Positions 1 to 8,442 of a stretch of 12,735 nt of DNA are shown piece after piece. The DNA comes from Echinostoma caproni. Lineage: Eukaryota; Platyhelminthes; Trematoda; Plagiorchiida; Echinostomatidae. A program made the position numbers and the translations under genes. A model generated the notes under the pieces. The model searched no databases. It had not been told where the DNA came from and worked only from the letters and a program-made list of their open reading frames with translations. The first letter of the stretch is position 1; each line of letters begins with the position of its first letter. The stretch spans positions 3,064 to 15,798 of the forward strand of contig UZAN01046441.1 of the NCBI GenBank assembly GCA_900618425.1. The letters are read 5' to 3'.

Positions 1-88
1 TGAACAATCGAATGGGCTAATCCAAGCTTGATACTCGAAATTATATTGGATAGATTTTTGAGATTTTCGTCAGCACTGTGGTAAACGC
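1..88. repeat. Diverged copy of a dispersed repeat (partner at 5019-5118)
   Basis: The first 36 or so bases closely match 5019 onward in the same orientation: both start TGAACAATCGAATG, followed by GCTA, CAAG.TTGATACT and then weaker similarity. The partner copy lies next to the tRNA-like head of the SINE-like element at 4858-5118, so this may be a headless fragment of the same family. The copy is cut by the start of the window, so its true extent is unknown. Confidence 0.5.
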
Positions 89-140
89 AATTTTGTCATA
101 TGATTGCTCAACGGAGAATAATTTTGACAGAACAGTGAAA
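89..140. repeat. Short diverged repeat (partner at 12299-12350)
   Basis: AATTTTGTCATATG followed by CGGAGAATAATTTTGACAGAAC resembles AATTGTCAAATG followed by CGGAGAATTATGACAGAACC near the right end of the window, in the same order and spacing with small indels. This suggests two old copies of one unclassified repeat. No coding potential is seen in either. Confidence 0.35.
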
Positions 141-1157
141 AAGGGGCATTGCTTTTGTTTTTTATCCGCTCGCAAACTGCAAGTTCGATCTGGAGGTAAC
201 CTCGAAAACAGGCTCCACCTTTTGAATATAGCATAACCATATCAATTCCTACATATTTTAATATGCAGGGTACAGAAATACAGGTAGAAATGTGTGGCAA
301 ATTCAGAGCTTGACTTGGACTATGCCTAATTGAATTCTGAATGCATGTAGCCCTTTTTGATCTGTGTATTGTGGATGGATAGTGCTTGTGACCAACGCAC
401 CAAAAGGACAAAAAATATGCGTGAACCATTTGAAATTTCAACTGAACTCACTGAACAGCACTCTCAGACGCCCCACACAGACAAGCATCCGTCACCCCAG
501 CCGTATGCCCTGACCCCGAGATGAGAGATAAGTGAACTGCATGAAATTCGAACTGTTAGTTCAATTTGGAATACGCCATGGGCTCGATAGACAAGCAAGG
601 CTCATTCAGGAGTCCTATTTCAGTTTACGGACCACACACGTCGTCTAGGGGTCGCATGCTAATCGTTACATCACCAATATTTACTTTAACGTTTAACCAG
701 ACAACGATGTGTTTGGGGGGTGGGTGGGATAGGTGGTGAAATCGGAAAGGGACAAGGTCAAGGTGTCCGAGTTCCAATGTACTTCTATAGGACAAACGTA
801 CACAGATCGGCCAAGTGATGATACAATGATAGCCACCTCATTCCGGTTGCAAATCCAGGGTGGACAGTTAGTGGACAGTTGGAAAATAGGCGTGACAACA
901 ATTCCGAATGGTCAAAGGTCATGTGCTACGGTCAACGATGTACACGTTACCAAATTTGGATGAATTCTGTTATCTTTCCGACTTCGAGCGCGGGTAACTG
1001 GATCTGACCTATTAGCAACATACGACTTGATGTATCGGAGCTTGTCAAGACAAATTGCACTGTTATACTTTTACACACCGCGGTCTAAATAGATAAGTGA
1101 TCACGGTCAATCTCATGTTATGTCGCGCCCGTCGGGAATTCGAAAAATTGTGTAAAT
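141..1157. other. Intergenic stretch without a recognisable gene
   Basis: I see no protein with recognisable family motifs on either strand and no RNA gene. The open frames are short and their translations look random. One example is the plus-strand frame at 733-963, which opens at a GTG beside a G-rich run and shows no domain. Confidence 0.6.
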
Positions 1158-1250
1158 ACCAGGAACTGCGACATGGCAGGATGATCAGTAGTGGATGCCA
1201 TTAGTAGATAGTATAGAAATCGGTTGGCAGTTTTTTGACAAAATAAACCG
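1158..1250. repeat. Diverged copy of a dispersed repeat (partner at 3281-3380)
   Basis: The segment begins ACCAGGAACTGCGACATGG and continues to a weakly alignable GAAATCGGTTGGCAGTTTT. The sequence at 3281 begins ATCAGGAACTGCGCCAT and continues to GGATTGGTTTGGGTTTT, in the same orientation. The match is short and imperfect. The family is not recognised. Confidence 0.35.
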
Positions 1251-2145
1251 GATCGACGAAACGTAGGTTACTCCCGTTAGTTGTTCCCAATGTTTATGAC
1301 GCCGTCAGCTTAGCCCGAAACTACCTACCTTTCTTCAGAGGAACGCTCAATTATCCCATATTAATTCCAGATATTCCTCCATTTCGCTGCAATGTTAGGC
1401 TAGTCACAGCATTGATTATATGATATCCAGCGTAATTTACAACTGTTTTAGCTATAATAATCACATCATTCAAGGAAAACAAAGGGGAACCAGTTCGAAT
1501 ACATTGAGAAGGAAATAACATATGAAATGAGTGAAATGTCTGTTACGGAGTATACTCAGAACATTGACTTCCTTCCCATATTCAAACCGATTGTTTGTTG
1601 TGCAATCTATTCATGATTTTCCAGTGAAAAACGTGTACCATAAGCGTCTGTAGACGTCTATTCGTTCGTTTGCTTTTGTTGTAACCAATTTTCAAACCGA
1701 ATAATGCATTCAACCTGTGATGCTAGAACGTGATTCATAAGCGAGACCTTTTCAATTAGAGATGTGAAAGTATCAATGTAAGATGTCATGTTGCTATGTG
1801 GACAGTATGATAGATACACACACCAATTTTTAGCTGGGTTCTCACAAAAATTTTCTGGTAGACGTGAAATGGAAGTTTACTTGGGAGAAATTGATTCCCG
1901 TTCAGCCAACCGAAGACCATAGACGCCAGCCTACAGGAATTACGCCAACTCTCAATCAATGAACGATTCATAAACTAAAAATACATCTCACAAACTGTTC
2001 TTAGGCCTGGGTAACGATGACCTTTGGCAACTTACTTGTCTACTTTCATCCATGCTCTAGGACAAGTGAGAGTATCGCTCAGTCATTCACACAGATGCGT
2101 CCCCGCGACGGTGGTTATCGACCACTCAGATATAACATCTAATTC
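1251..2145. other. Intergenic stretch without a recognisable gene
   Basis: About 900 bases with many stops in all frames and no recognised motif. Short open frames at 1786-1971 (minus) and 2024-2263 (plus) give translations without family resemblance. The second overlaps the left end of the transposon remnant and is probably a chance frame. Confidence 0.55.
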
Positions 2146-2204
2146 CACTCACCCGCTTACCAGTCAAACGCGTTTATCGTTAGGCGGTTTACACCATAGT
2201 TTGA

Positions 2205-3114
2205 CAGAGCCCATCGATAGACCGAATGAACGTGACTTTGGTGACCAATGTAGCAAAAAGTGACCACATTCGAATGCCCCACAGTACAGTTCAGTGCTCC
2301 ACAGAATTGTAACCCCCCTTGAGAAACTATTTTTCGGTTGACCTCCGACAGCCAAATGTGAAATAACAGTCATCCATGCGTTTTTGGAAGATTTGTAACT
2401 GTATGGAAGGTTTTTTCTATCTACACCTCGGAGACATCGCGGAGTTTGAAACTTTCCAATCACTAACGATGGTAACTTTTCTCCCGTCACGCTCCCACAA
2501 AGCAGCAACGTGACTCTCTCTCTCTCTGGATTCCTTGGATCCAGAAACCGTCTTTCCTTTCAGATTTAATGTTTTTTCTGGGAGATGCCTTTAATACAAA
2601 GCTGTTTCATCTACATCAAAAATATCACAACCAGCATATCCATGTATCAACTGCGGTAACCCGCTTGGACCTCGTCCACTGCATCACTTGGTACCGTTAA
2701 ACTTTCCCTAGAGATCTATAAAGTAATGAATGCCATATCTGACTGACCAAGAGCGAAATCAAACTTTTGAAGCCGTGAAGTCATTAAGATGCAATCTTTG
2801 TGCTAGCTGGGTTGTCTTCTTACGTTCGATGTTCTCCACCATTGGGAACTCTCCGTGCATTTCCCTCATAACAGTGAACCAAGCCAAAGTTGCCTCATTC
2901 GATACCTTAAACTTTTCGTTGGTTTTCAGGTGGCATCTTCCCTCAGGTGCTCCAGCGTTCGAAAATTCCCCGATAGTCGTTCAATGGAATACAACATTGT
3001 AGACGGTTTTCGTGAAATTCCAAGTGATTTGGCTACAGAGCTCTGAGTTACACCTGGCTGTTTCAGCATTTCCAACACATTCTGCTTCTCTCTGATCGTT
3101 AAGCGCTTGCACAT
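2205..3114 (-). pseudogene. Tigger/pogo-like transposase, broken
   Basis: In life this protein would bind the transposon ends and catalyse cut-and-paste transposition with a DDE/D nuclease. The minus strand starts at ATG 3114 with MCKRLTIREKQNVLEML, then VAKSLGISRK, which is a CENP-B N-terminal/psq-type helix-turn-helix. A one-base frameshift near 2990 moves the reading to GAPEGRCHLK and NEATLAWFTVMREMHGEF, then LAQRLHLNDFTAS, the second CENP-B-type (Tc5) DNA-binding region. A stop follows near 2775. The DDE part shows DIFDVDETALY (first Asp at 2609-2611), a TAA at 2591-2593, then LPEKTLNLKGK, and, after a frameshift in a CT repeat, TGEKLPSLVIGK and SSKNAWMT. The second catalytic site reads ALNCTVGHSN, where the family has DNC, so its Asp seems lost. 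The third may survive as SIDGLCQTM (Asp at 2213-2215). The domain assignment is firm; activity is excluded by the stops and frameshifts. Confidence 0.88.
2514..2527. repeat. (CT)7 microsatellite inside the transposase
   Basis: Seven CT units (GA on the coding minus strand) lie in the codons for the SRER.VTLLLC segment of the transposase. The family reading frame resumes only after a shift at this point, so slippage of the repeat is the likely cause of that frameshift. Confidence 0.75.
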
Positions 3115-3280
3115 TTTGACATCAAATGATACTGCCCCCGATCACTACATCAGTGTGACTTCCTCTCAAGGATTATCCAATCAGTGACCACAGCCATGAA
3201 CTCCATTGTTTGAGTGTGACATTTCAGGGTGGATGGTCAATGGTCGTCCCGATCACCGTTTAACGACCAAGTGAGTACGT

Positions 3281-3420
3281 ATCAGGAACTGCGCCATATT
3301 GAGGGGTGCGACATGGTATAGTCAAAAACTACGTTATTAAGCATAGGATTGGTTTGGGTTTTCGAGAAACTGGAAAGATATTGCAAAAGGTGACTTCTCA
3401 GGGGTGCGATATAGCAAGAG
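3281..3420. repeat. Unclassified dispersed repeat with internal motif duplication
   Basis: GAGGGGTGCGACATGGTATAG at 3301-3321 recurs as CAGGGGTGCGATATAGCAAG at 3399-3418, and the segment start (CAGGAACTGCGCCAT) resembles 1158-1176. The segment starts only a few bases beyond the right end of the Tigger-like remnant. No protein or RNA gene is evident in it. The family is not recognised. Confidence 0.4.
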
Positions 3421-3567
3421 ATTGACTGTACCAATATAGGATAACCTAAAGCAAATAGCGCTGGTGGCATTTTGGTGTTTTATCTAAAGTTATGAAATAT
3501 GCCCATGGATTGAGAAAACACAATGTAGGCGAAGATAGGCTTTCGGTGAATTCCTAGTCAAGCCTTT

Positions 3568-3632
3568 ACAACAACAACAGCAGCAGCAATAACAACAACT
3601 ACTACTACTACTATTACTACTACTACCACTAC

Positions 3633-3703
<71 letters not shown>

Positions 3704-3722
3704 TTACTACTGCTAATACTAC
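3568..3722. repeat. Compound trinucleotide microsatellite, CAA/CAG then TAC
   Basis: ACA and GCA units give way to a long run of ACT/TAC triplets, interrupted by a few ATT and CCA triplets. The uninterrupted core is roughly 3642-3700. Read on the minus strand it encodes long serine and cysteine runs inside an open frame at 3490-3933. That frame stays open only because the repeat lacks stops, and it is not taken as a gene. Confidence 0.95.
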
Positions 3723-4857
3723 GAACATCAATGGCATAAAAATATTCTATGGAATTTTTGCAACGGTTTCCGTGATTTCTCGACAACCAAATTCCGTACG
3801 AAGAGGGAAATACAACCACAGTGCCATGAGCAAATACCGAGAAGATTTCATCCACTTCCCGGCCTAGCTGATATATCCTAGCAATTCTATCCTTGTGCGT
3901 GTGAAATGATATTGACTTCACCGGGAGTTCCATTAGTTAATTACCCTAAGTAGCTCAACATATGATGTACGCCAGTCCATCATGCCCTAATTGTGTTAGG
4001 TGCGGTTCACCTGAAAAAACGTTAAACAGTATTGAGGCTCATGAAAGATGATCCCCAAGGTCTTACTTGTACCGACGCATTGTTGACGGGTCTAGTAATT
4101 GTAGAACAACGGCAAGACAATTATTGCATAGTGGTTTTAATCGGATGCGAGAAATGTGGAGCGCATGTCACAACCTCTACCACAAAGGAATTTCCGCAGA
4201 TGCATGTAGCATCACGAATAACTGACGGTCGATGTGTGGGTTGGAATTCTTCATATAAACTATACAGTATTGAACTATGAGAAAACCATAACTCTCGGCG
4301 TCCTTCTTCTTCTTCTGGTTTGACGAGCCCAACGGAGCATGCCAAACTGCAACAATAAAGCCTAAGCTATGAAAACCGTTTATTGCAACACTGAAAATAA
4401 AGTCCGATTGGCAAAACACGATGCTTTCTTTGATAACCCATTAACTGGCCATTTACAAACATTTACATGTATCGATTATTAAATATTGTTTGATCTGATG
4501 CGAGCTGGATGTTTTTCACAACTTGTGCAAACCGTCAGTGTTTTTGGTTGAGCGTCCTCTTGGTTACCCTTTTCTAACAGTTATCATGCTCAACTCAATT
4601 TGTCGCTTGGAGACTGGTCATGGAAGAGTTAGTGGATGATCAAAATGCTTCTGATTGTTTATGTTTGGTGATTTATCCTAATCTGTGGTGATATATTTTA
4701 TGAATGGCGGTTTTTGGAGGAAATCAGATAATGAATTTTCTTGTCAATCCGTTGAATGAGTTCAAATGCGATGAAAATGTCTGTGATAATCGACGAAGAG
4801 CATCGGGATAGTTGTTTCGTCCTGTTTAGGTCTCGTCAGCAGTGTGCACGTTTTGTG
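3723..4857. other. Intergenic stretch without a recognisable gene
   Basis: No family motif was recognised on either strand. A plus-strand frame at 4032-4280 and two overlapping minus-strand frames at 4121-4419 give translations with no visible domain and mutually exclusive readings. A short CTT run lies at about 4302-4315. Candidate host exons cannot be ruled out, but nothing here supports one. Confidence 0.5.
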
Positions 4858-5118
4858 TCCCCGTGTCGGGACTCAAACCGCGAACATTCGGGTTAAGACT
4901 TCAAACCGTTAACCTTGAGTTACACGGTCGCATTTGAACGCATTCTACTAGCGCGGAATTAGCAATCTCCCAATGAGTGAAACCCACAATCATGCCAATC
5001 AAGAGTACGTAGTGCCTCTGAACAATCGAATGTGCTATTTCAAGTTTGATACTATAAAACTTGAACGAGTCTATTCCCCTCACTATTTCAAAGCATCGAC
5101 TGGGCATCATAGTTTACC
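4858..5118 (-). mobile_element. SINE-like repeat with a tRNA-derived head
   Basis: On the minus strand the stretch 4929-4858 reads as a decayed tRNA. TAACTCAAGGTTA (4922-4910) fits a Pol III A box, and GGTTTGAGTCC (4879-4869) fits the B box consensus GGTTCGANTCC. The distance from A-box start to B-box end is 54 bases, as in a real tRNA. The flanking GACCGTG (4929-4923) and CACGGGG can form five of seven acceptor-stem pairs. Sequence on its 5' side (4930-5118) matches the repeat at the window start, which shows that part is dispersed too. Whether 4930-5118 belongs to the same element or is a neighbouring repeat is unclear, since a tRNA head normally lies at the 5' end. The 3' limit, below 4858, is not defined. 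Confidence 0.6.
4869..4922 (-). promoter_or_regulatory. Internal Pol III promoter (A and B boxes)
   Basis: The A-box-like TAACTCAAGGTTA and B-box-like GGTTTGAGTCC sit at tRNA spacing on the minus strand. In SINEs these boxes recruit TFIIIC for RNA polymerase III transcription. The B box fits closely and the A box loosely. Whether this copy is transcribed cannot be judged from sequence. Confidence 0.6.
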
Positions 5119-5383
5119 ACCTCTACACGCTCATCACATGTCTCTGTAGAACAAATTTATAACACTTGGAGGATTTTCATCAGTTTGCCGGGGTGCTTCA
5201 CCCACACCTCAACCAAGGACAAATTTTCCAATGTACTACAGATTAACCAAGGTCTATGATGAGAATATGCGCGATTTTCCCATAAGGGGATATGTTTAAC
5301 CTAAATGGGGTCAATCTGGGTTATTTGGCTATCACGAAATGACGGGAAAACAAGCAAAGTGGAGTCCGTAACATTTTGCTCAC
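5119..5383. other. Intergenic, nothing recognised
   Basis: No open frame of note, RNA gene or repeat was recognised between the SINE-like element and the candidate exon. Confidence 0.5.
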
Positions 5384-5615
5384 CATGTCACGTGTTTTGC
5401 ACAAGAACTATGATGATGCTGGTGGTTGATTATTGCAGCTTTTCGTTCAACTCCATCACGTCCAATTGTCCGCATTGAACCGGTCAGATAGCGTAGCACG
5501 GAAAGGGCTTTCGCCAGCCAACCGTCGAAAATCTTACCCCAGCAGAATTGATGCTTCTTTCTGAGATTTCTTCTTTTGTAAACTGTTAAACAGCGATCGA
5601 TTTGCTCCTCCAAAT
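5384..5615 (-). other. Weak candidate coding exon, unrecognised product
   Basis: The minus strand is open for about 77 codons with balanced, non-repetitive composition (for example KRRNLRKKHQFCWGKIFDGW and GSMRTIGRDGVERKAA). The frame is bounded upstream by an AG (ATATACAG at about 5616-5623) and downstream by ACATG|GTGAGC, a strong fit to a 5' splice donor at 5384/5383. The open frame itself would begin with TTG, not ATG, so an internal exon is likelier than a single-exon gene. No domain is recognised, and no partner exon was found in the window. It could equally be a chance frame or an unidentified repeat. Confidence 0.2.
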
Positions 5616-5881
5616 CTGTATATCATCTATGTGTTTATCACCGGGTAATTATGTCAAGAGGGCAAACACAATCCCCACTGCTTAGGATAGTCAACTGTAC
5701 TTAATCTTGAAAATCTCTACCCAAACTCTGGTACAGATATCGTCTAACTACCTCTCAAACTCATCTAATACCTTATGGTGACAGTTGATTCCGTTCGTCT
5801 GGCACCCTCCTTACAAAACTGGTGGCTCGAATTCTAGACTTCATCTGCTTTGGAGAGTGCCATCACTTAGGGCTACCGGAA

Positions 5882-5973
5882 TGTGATGATCCAGACATAC
5901 GTGACCGCATTCCAGGCACGACCAGATACAGCTTCATGTCATCCAATCAAAGTTCAGGAAGTTCGGCCAATGG
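5882..5973 (+). repeat. 92-bp direct repeat, copy 1 (partner 6402-6493)
   Basis: The copy is identical to 6402-6493 except at two positions (5886 A versus 6406 G; 5896 C versus 6416 T). The offset is exactly 520 bases. The match stops at 5973, immediately before the ambiguous base at 5974. Both copies stay open in at least two plus-strand frames: one reads RDRIPGTTRYSFMSSNQSSG, the other YVTAFQARPDTASCHPIK. Neither frame is recognised, so coding status is undecided. Confidence 0.95.
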
Positions 5974-5974
5974 N
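5974..5974. other. Ambiguous base (n)
   Basis: This is the only n in the window. It sits exactly where the similarity between the two 92-bp copies ends, which points to a contig join or gap closure here. Continuity of any reading frame across it should not be trusted. Confidence 0.95.
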
Positions 5975-6401
5975 GAAGTGATTCCCATTGCGGAAGTCAA
6001 TTTCACTTTCCAATGTCATGCTTGCACACGCAAAGTCATGAATAAAAAGCATTTGTTTCCATCTGCAACTGTCGCTGCAATGTTCTTCGTTTTACTTTGT
6101 CACTATAGGCCAAATAAATGTTCCAGACCTAAGTATGTATTGGGTATTTTCATACTTAGACAGTTTCTGGATCGGCATGTTCCCAAACGAAGCTCATTTT
6201 GTCACCAACCAACAGTCTGGATTTGAATAAATTTGAAAACTCCTTTGCCTGTGCTGAAGACATAGGTACGTGTACTGCATCAAGACTATAGTTTTTAGAG
6301 TCCTGAGTGCTGCATGTACAGAAGGAACTTGGCAACTGAAATCTGCTCGTCAAGTTCGTGGAGAACTCCATGCCATGTGTTCACAAGTGTTCACGAGGAG
6401 C
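5975..6401. other. Spacer between the 92-bp repeats, no gene recognised
   Basis: The plus frame crossing the n (5822-6226) and a minus frame at 6156-6371 are open, but neither shows a recognisable domain. Nothing else is seen here. Confidence 0.5.
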
Positions 6402-6493
6402 TGTGGTGATCCAGATATACGTGACCGCATTCCAGGCACGACCAGATACAGCTTCATGTCATCCAATCAAAGTTCAGGAAGTTCGGCCAATGG
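6402..6493 (+). repeat. 92-bp direct repeat, copy 2 (partner 5882-5973)
   Basis: This is the second copy, with two mismatches to the first. Beyond 6493 the plus frame continues NGTPGEHDIRVSTCEGFCTN to a stop near 6552. A GT (ACG|GTTAGG) follows and could serve as a splice donor, so a small exon is conceivable. I do not recognise the peptide. Confidence 0.95.
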
Positions 6494-7899
6494 TACACCG
6501 GGCGAACATGACATCCGGGTTAGTACTTGTGAAGGGTTCTGCACAAACGGTTAGGTCATTGGACGACGGTAATTCAACTAATCAGATGGCCTATCTTTGT
6601 CCATAAAACATGCTCTAATTCTATCAATAAACATAAGCATTTGCTGCTATCACTTCCTCGTGTATTTCATTGGTGTGTCCACAGTTCGGGTTGGAGCCAA
6701 TCCAGTTCTAAGCATTACAATACGGGTTCTCGTATTTCGATATTCAATACTATTATTATTGCCACCGTACACTTGCTAGGGGTTAAATTATGGCCGAATG
6801 CATAACTGCGACCCTTATAACGTTCGGGTTTTCCCAGGATTCTCAGTATAACATCTCGAGTGTGTATGTAATTTACCAATCCGAGAGACAAGTTCACATG
6901 GTGCACTTCATCTGTGGTCTACCACATATAGAGAGGTTCTCGAAATAATGCCTTCGTGCTCCTGAAACGTATCCTCCGATTGTCTATTCGTAGCCTTGGA
7001 CTACACGAAGTTGTAGGGTTTTTCGGTATACGGACGAGCCGTTTTAACTGGTTTTCCGTCTTCGAAAAGTTAGTCACATTCTGTGGGAAGTGGATCGATG
7101 ACGACGTTACCTAACCAAGAATAAAAAAGAAAGCAATGTATTGTTGAATGATACATCAGGTCAGGAATATAATGACAAGTGGTACAAGATGTTGTTGTTG
7201 TTGAAACGTATCATTTTTACTCCTGATTGGTACACTGTACGGATATTCACTTTGCGCCCGCTTAAACCGCAGGTCACATGACTGCTCTGAACTAAACAAT
7301 ACAAACCAGGAAAAAAGCGGTCGATAGCAGAAATCATGCTAGATTGATTCGTCATGTGACATTGGTGTGACAATCACCAATGAAACTGTAACGTGTTGTG
7401 GGTGTTACGGAATCGCATCTTACCGGAAACTAACTTTGCACAAAAGTCAGGATGAGTGTGGTTGTATGTATTTTTCATCTCAAGTAACTTGTTTCTCAAT
7501 GATGATGCTTGGCACTCATAAATCTGTTCTAATCCACGTGCTTTTTATTAAATTCTGTAGAGATGTTTGAGTTATTCTCGGTAGAATACACACGAAAACT
7601 GGAAACGGTCGAAAATCAATGTGAATCCTTAAGAATGATGAGCCAATTTAACACAAAGCACAATTAATACAGTAGAACAAATAAGTGTATTCTGATTCGT
7701 TTTTAAATTTACGGAATCTTCTGATCAATATACATCTTATCCTTTTACTTGCAACTACATTGATCTCCCTATTTAGACTGTAAACATTTTGTGCTAAACT
7801 ATTTTCGACTTGTGCGCTCTCACACCGTGTCTAATCTTTACATCACCCGAACGCACGTTGATTTATGTAGGACGCATAATGTGTTTCTCATTAGGAGCC
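6494..7899. other. Intergenic stretch without a recognisable gene
   Basis: About 1.4 kb with only short open frames (6597-6779, 6715-6906 minus, 7161-7373 minus, 7367-7570). None shows a known motif, signal peptide or repeat structure that would support it. A short GTT run lies near 7192-7203. Confidence 0.5.
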
Positions 7900-8442
7900 T
7901 CAGTAATCGATCCAAGCAATCCATATGAACTGGTTGTACACCACCAACGTGTAACTGATGCTAGAATCAATGATTCTGTTGATGAGGGTTAGATGTATGT
8001 GAATTGCGCAACCCTGTGTGAAGTATTCAATAGACCTGAATTCGGTTTCATTCGCAGTTTCGCTGAAGTTGGGTGGCGAATGCGGACGACGCATGCTTCT
8101 ATCTGGTTGACTAACCACTGGATGTGTGTGTGTGTGTGTTAGAGAGTTGGATAATCGTCCTGATTCCAAAACATCTACACTTGTGATAAGAAGCTCATAG
8201 TGCAGGCCGGAGTCCACATTACGGTTCACCATTGGATGCGATCCCCATTGAACGCTCATCAATAATTGCGTGTATGAACTGGGTACTGAACCGTCAGTTC
8301 CCGGGGGATCCCTGATGAACCCCTTACTTCTTTCCACTGTCTTCCGGGGTTTGTTTCTTTTCTCAAAGCTTCCGTGCAGCCTTCCTCTCGAGAAAACTCC
8401 ATAGTTCCACATGAAAAATTGGATTGCACCACTACTCAACAT
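7900..8442 (-). other. 180-codon ORF of doubtful coding status
   Basis: This is the longest uninterrupted ATG-initiated frame in the window. It starts at ATG 8442 on the minus strand. No domain, signal peptide or transmembrane pattern is recognised. It passes through the (AC)n microsatellite at 8123-8139, giving a THTHTH run, which is typical of chance frames kept open by a repeat. The stretch before it, such as MVNRNVDSGLHYELLITSVD, looks less random, so a host exon or an unrecognised repeat ORF remains possible. There is no supporting context in the neighbouring sequence. Confidence 0.2.
8123..8139. repeat. (TG)n microsatellite
   Basis: Eight and a half uninterrupted TG units. Confidence 0.95.

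Larger units (their letters stand above)
2146..3276 (-). mobile_element. Tigger/pogo-like DNA transposon remnant
   Basis: A decayed class II element (Tc1/mariner superfamily, pogo/Tigger branch) reads on the minus strand. The core evidence is a transposase pseudogene with CENP-B-like N-terminal DNA-binding regions and DDE-domain segments. The putative ends are ACTCACCCGCTTACCAGTC at the left, read on the plus strand, and ACTCACTTGGTCGTTAAAC at the right, read on the minus strand. They share an exact ACTCAC, then only loose similarity. The right subterminal region also contains GGTCGTTAAACGG and GACGACCAT, typical of the degenerate GGTCG repeats at Tigger-like ends. At about 1.13 kb it is shorter than a usual autonomous Tigger (roughly 2 kb or more), so part of the transposase C-terminus is missing. 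The ends are less certain than the core, and I could not resolve a TA target duplication. Confidence 0.8.

Noticed and set aside
70..441. 123-codon minus-strand open frame at the left end
   Set aside because: No motif, and it overlaps two diverged dispersed repeats; the translation looks random.
733..963. Plus-strand 76-codon open frame
   Set aside because: It opens at GTG, not ATG, shows no domain and has no splice or promoter context.
2024..2263. Plus-strand 79-codon open frame
   Set aside because: It overlaps the left end and coding remnant of the minus-strand transposon; a chance antisense frame.
2730..3046. Plus-strand open frames of 63 and 90 codons
   Set aside because: Antisense shadows of the Tigger-like transposase, which has clear family motifs on the minus strand.
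3568..3722. CRISPR-like or satellite array
   Set aside because: Triplet units without spacers; a simple microsatellite in a eukaryotic context.
3490..3933. 147-codon minus-strand frame with poly-Ser and poly-Cys
   Set aside because: The open frame is produced by the trinucleotide microsatellite; the flanking residues show no domain.
4858..4929. A functional tRNA gene
   Set aside because: Only A and B boxes and part of the acceptor stem survive; the T and anticodon stems do not pair, so it is a tRNA-derived SINE head.
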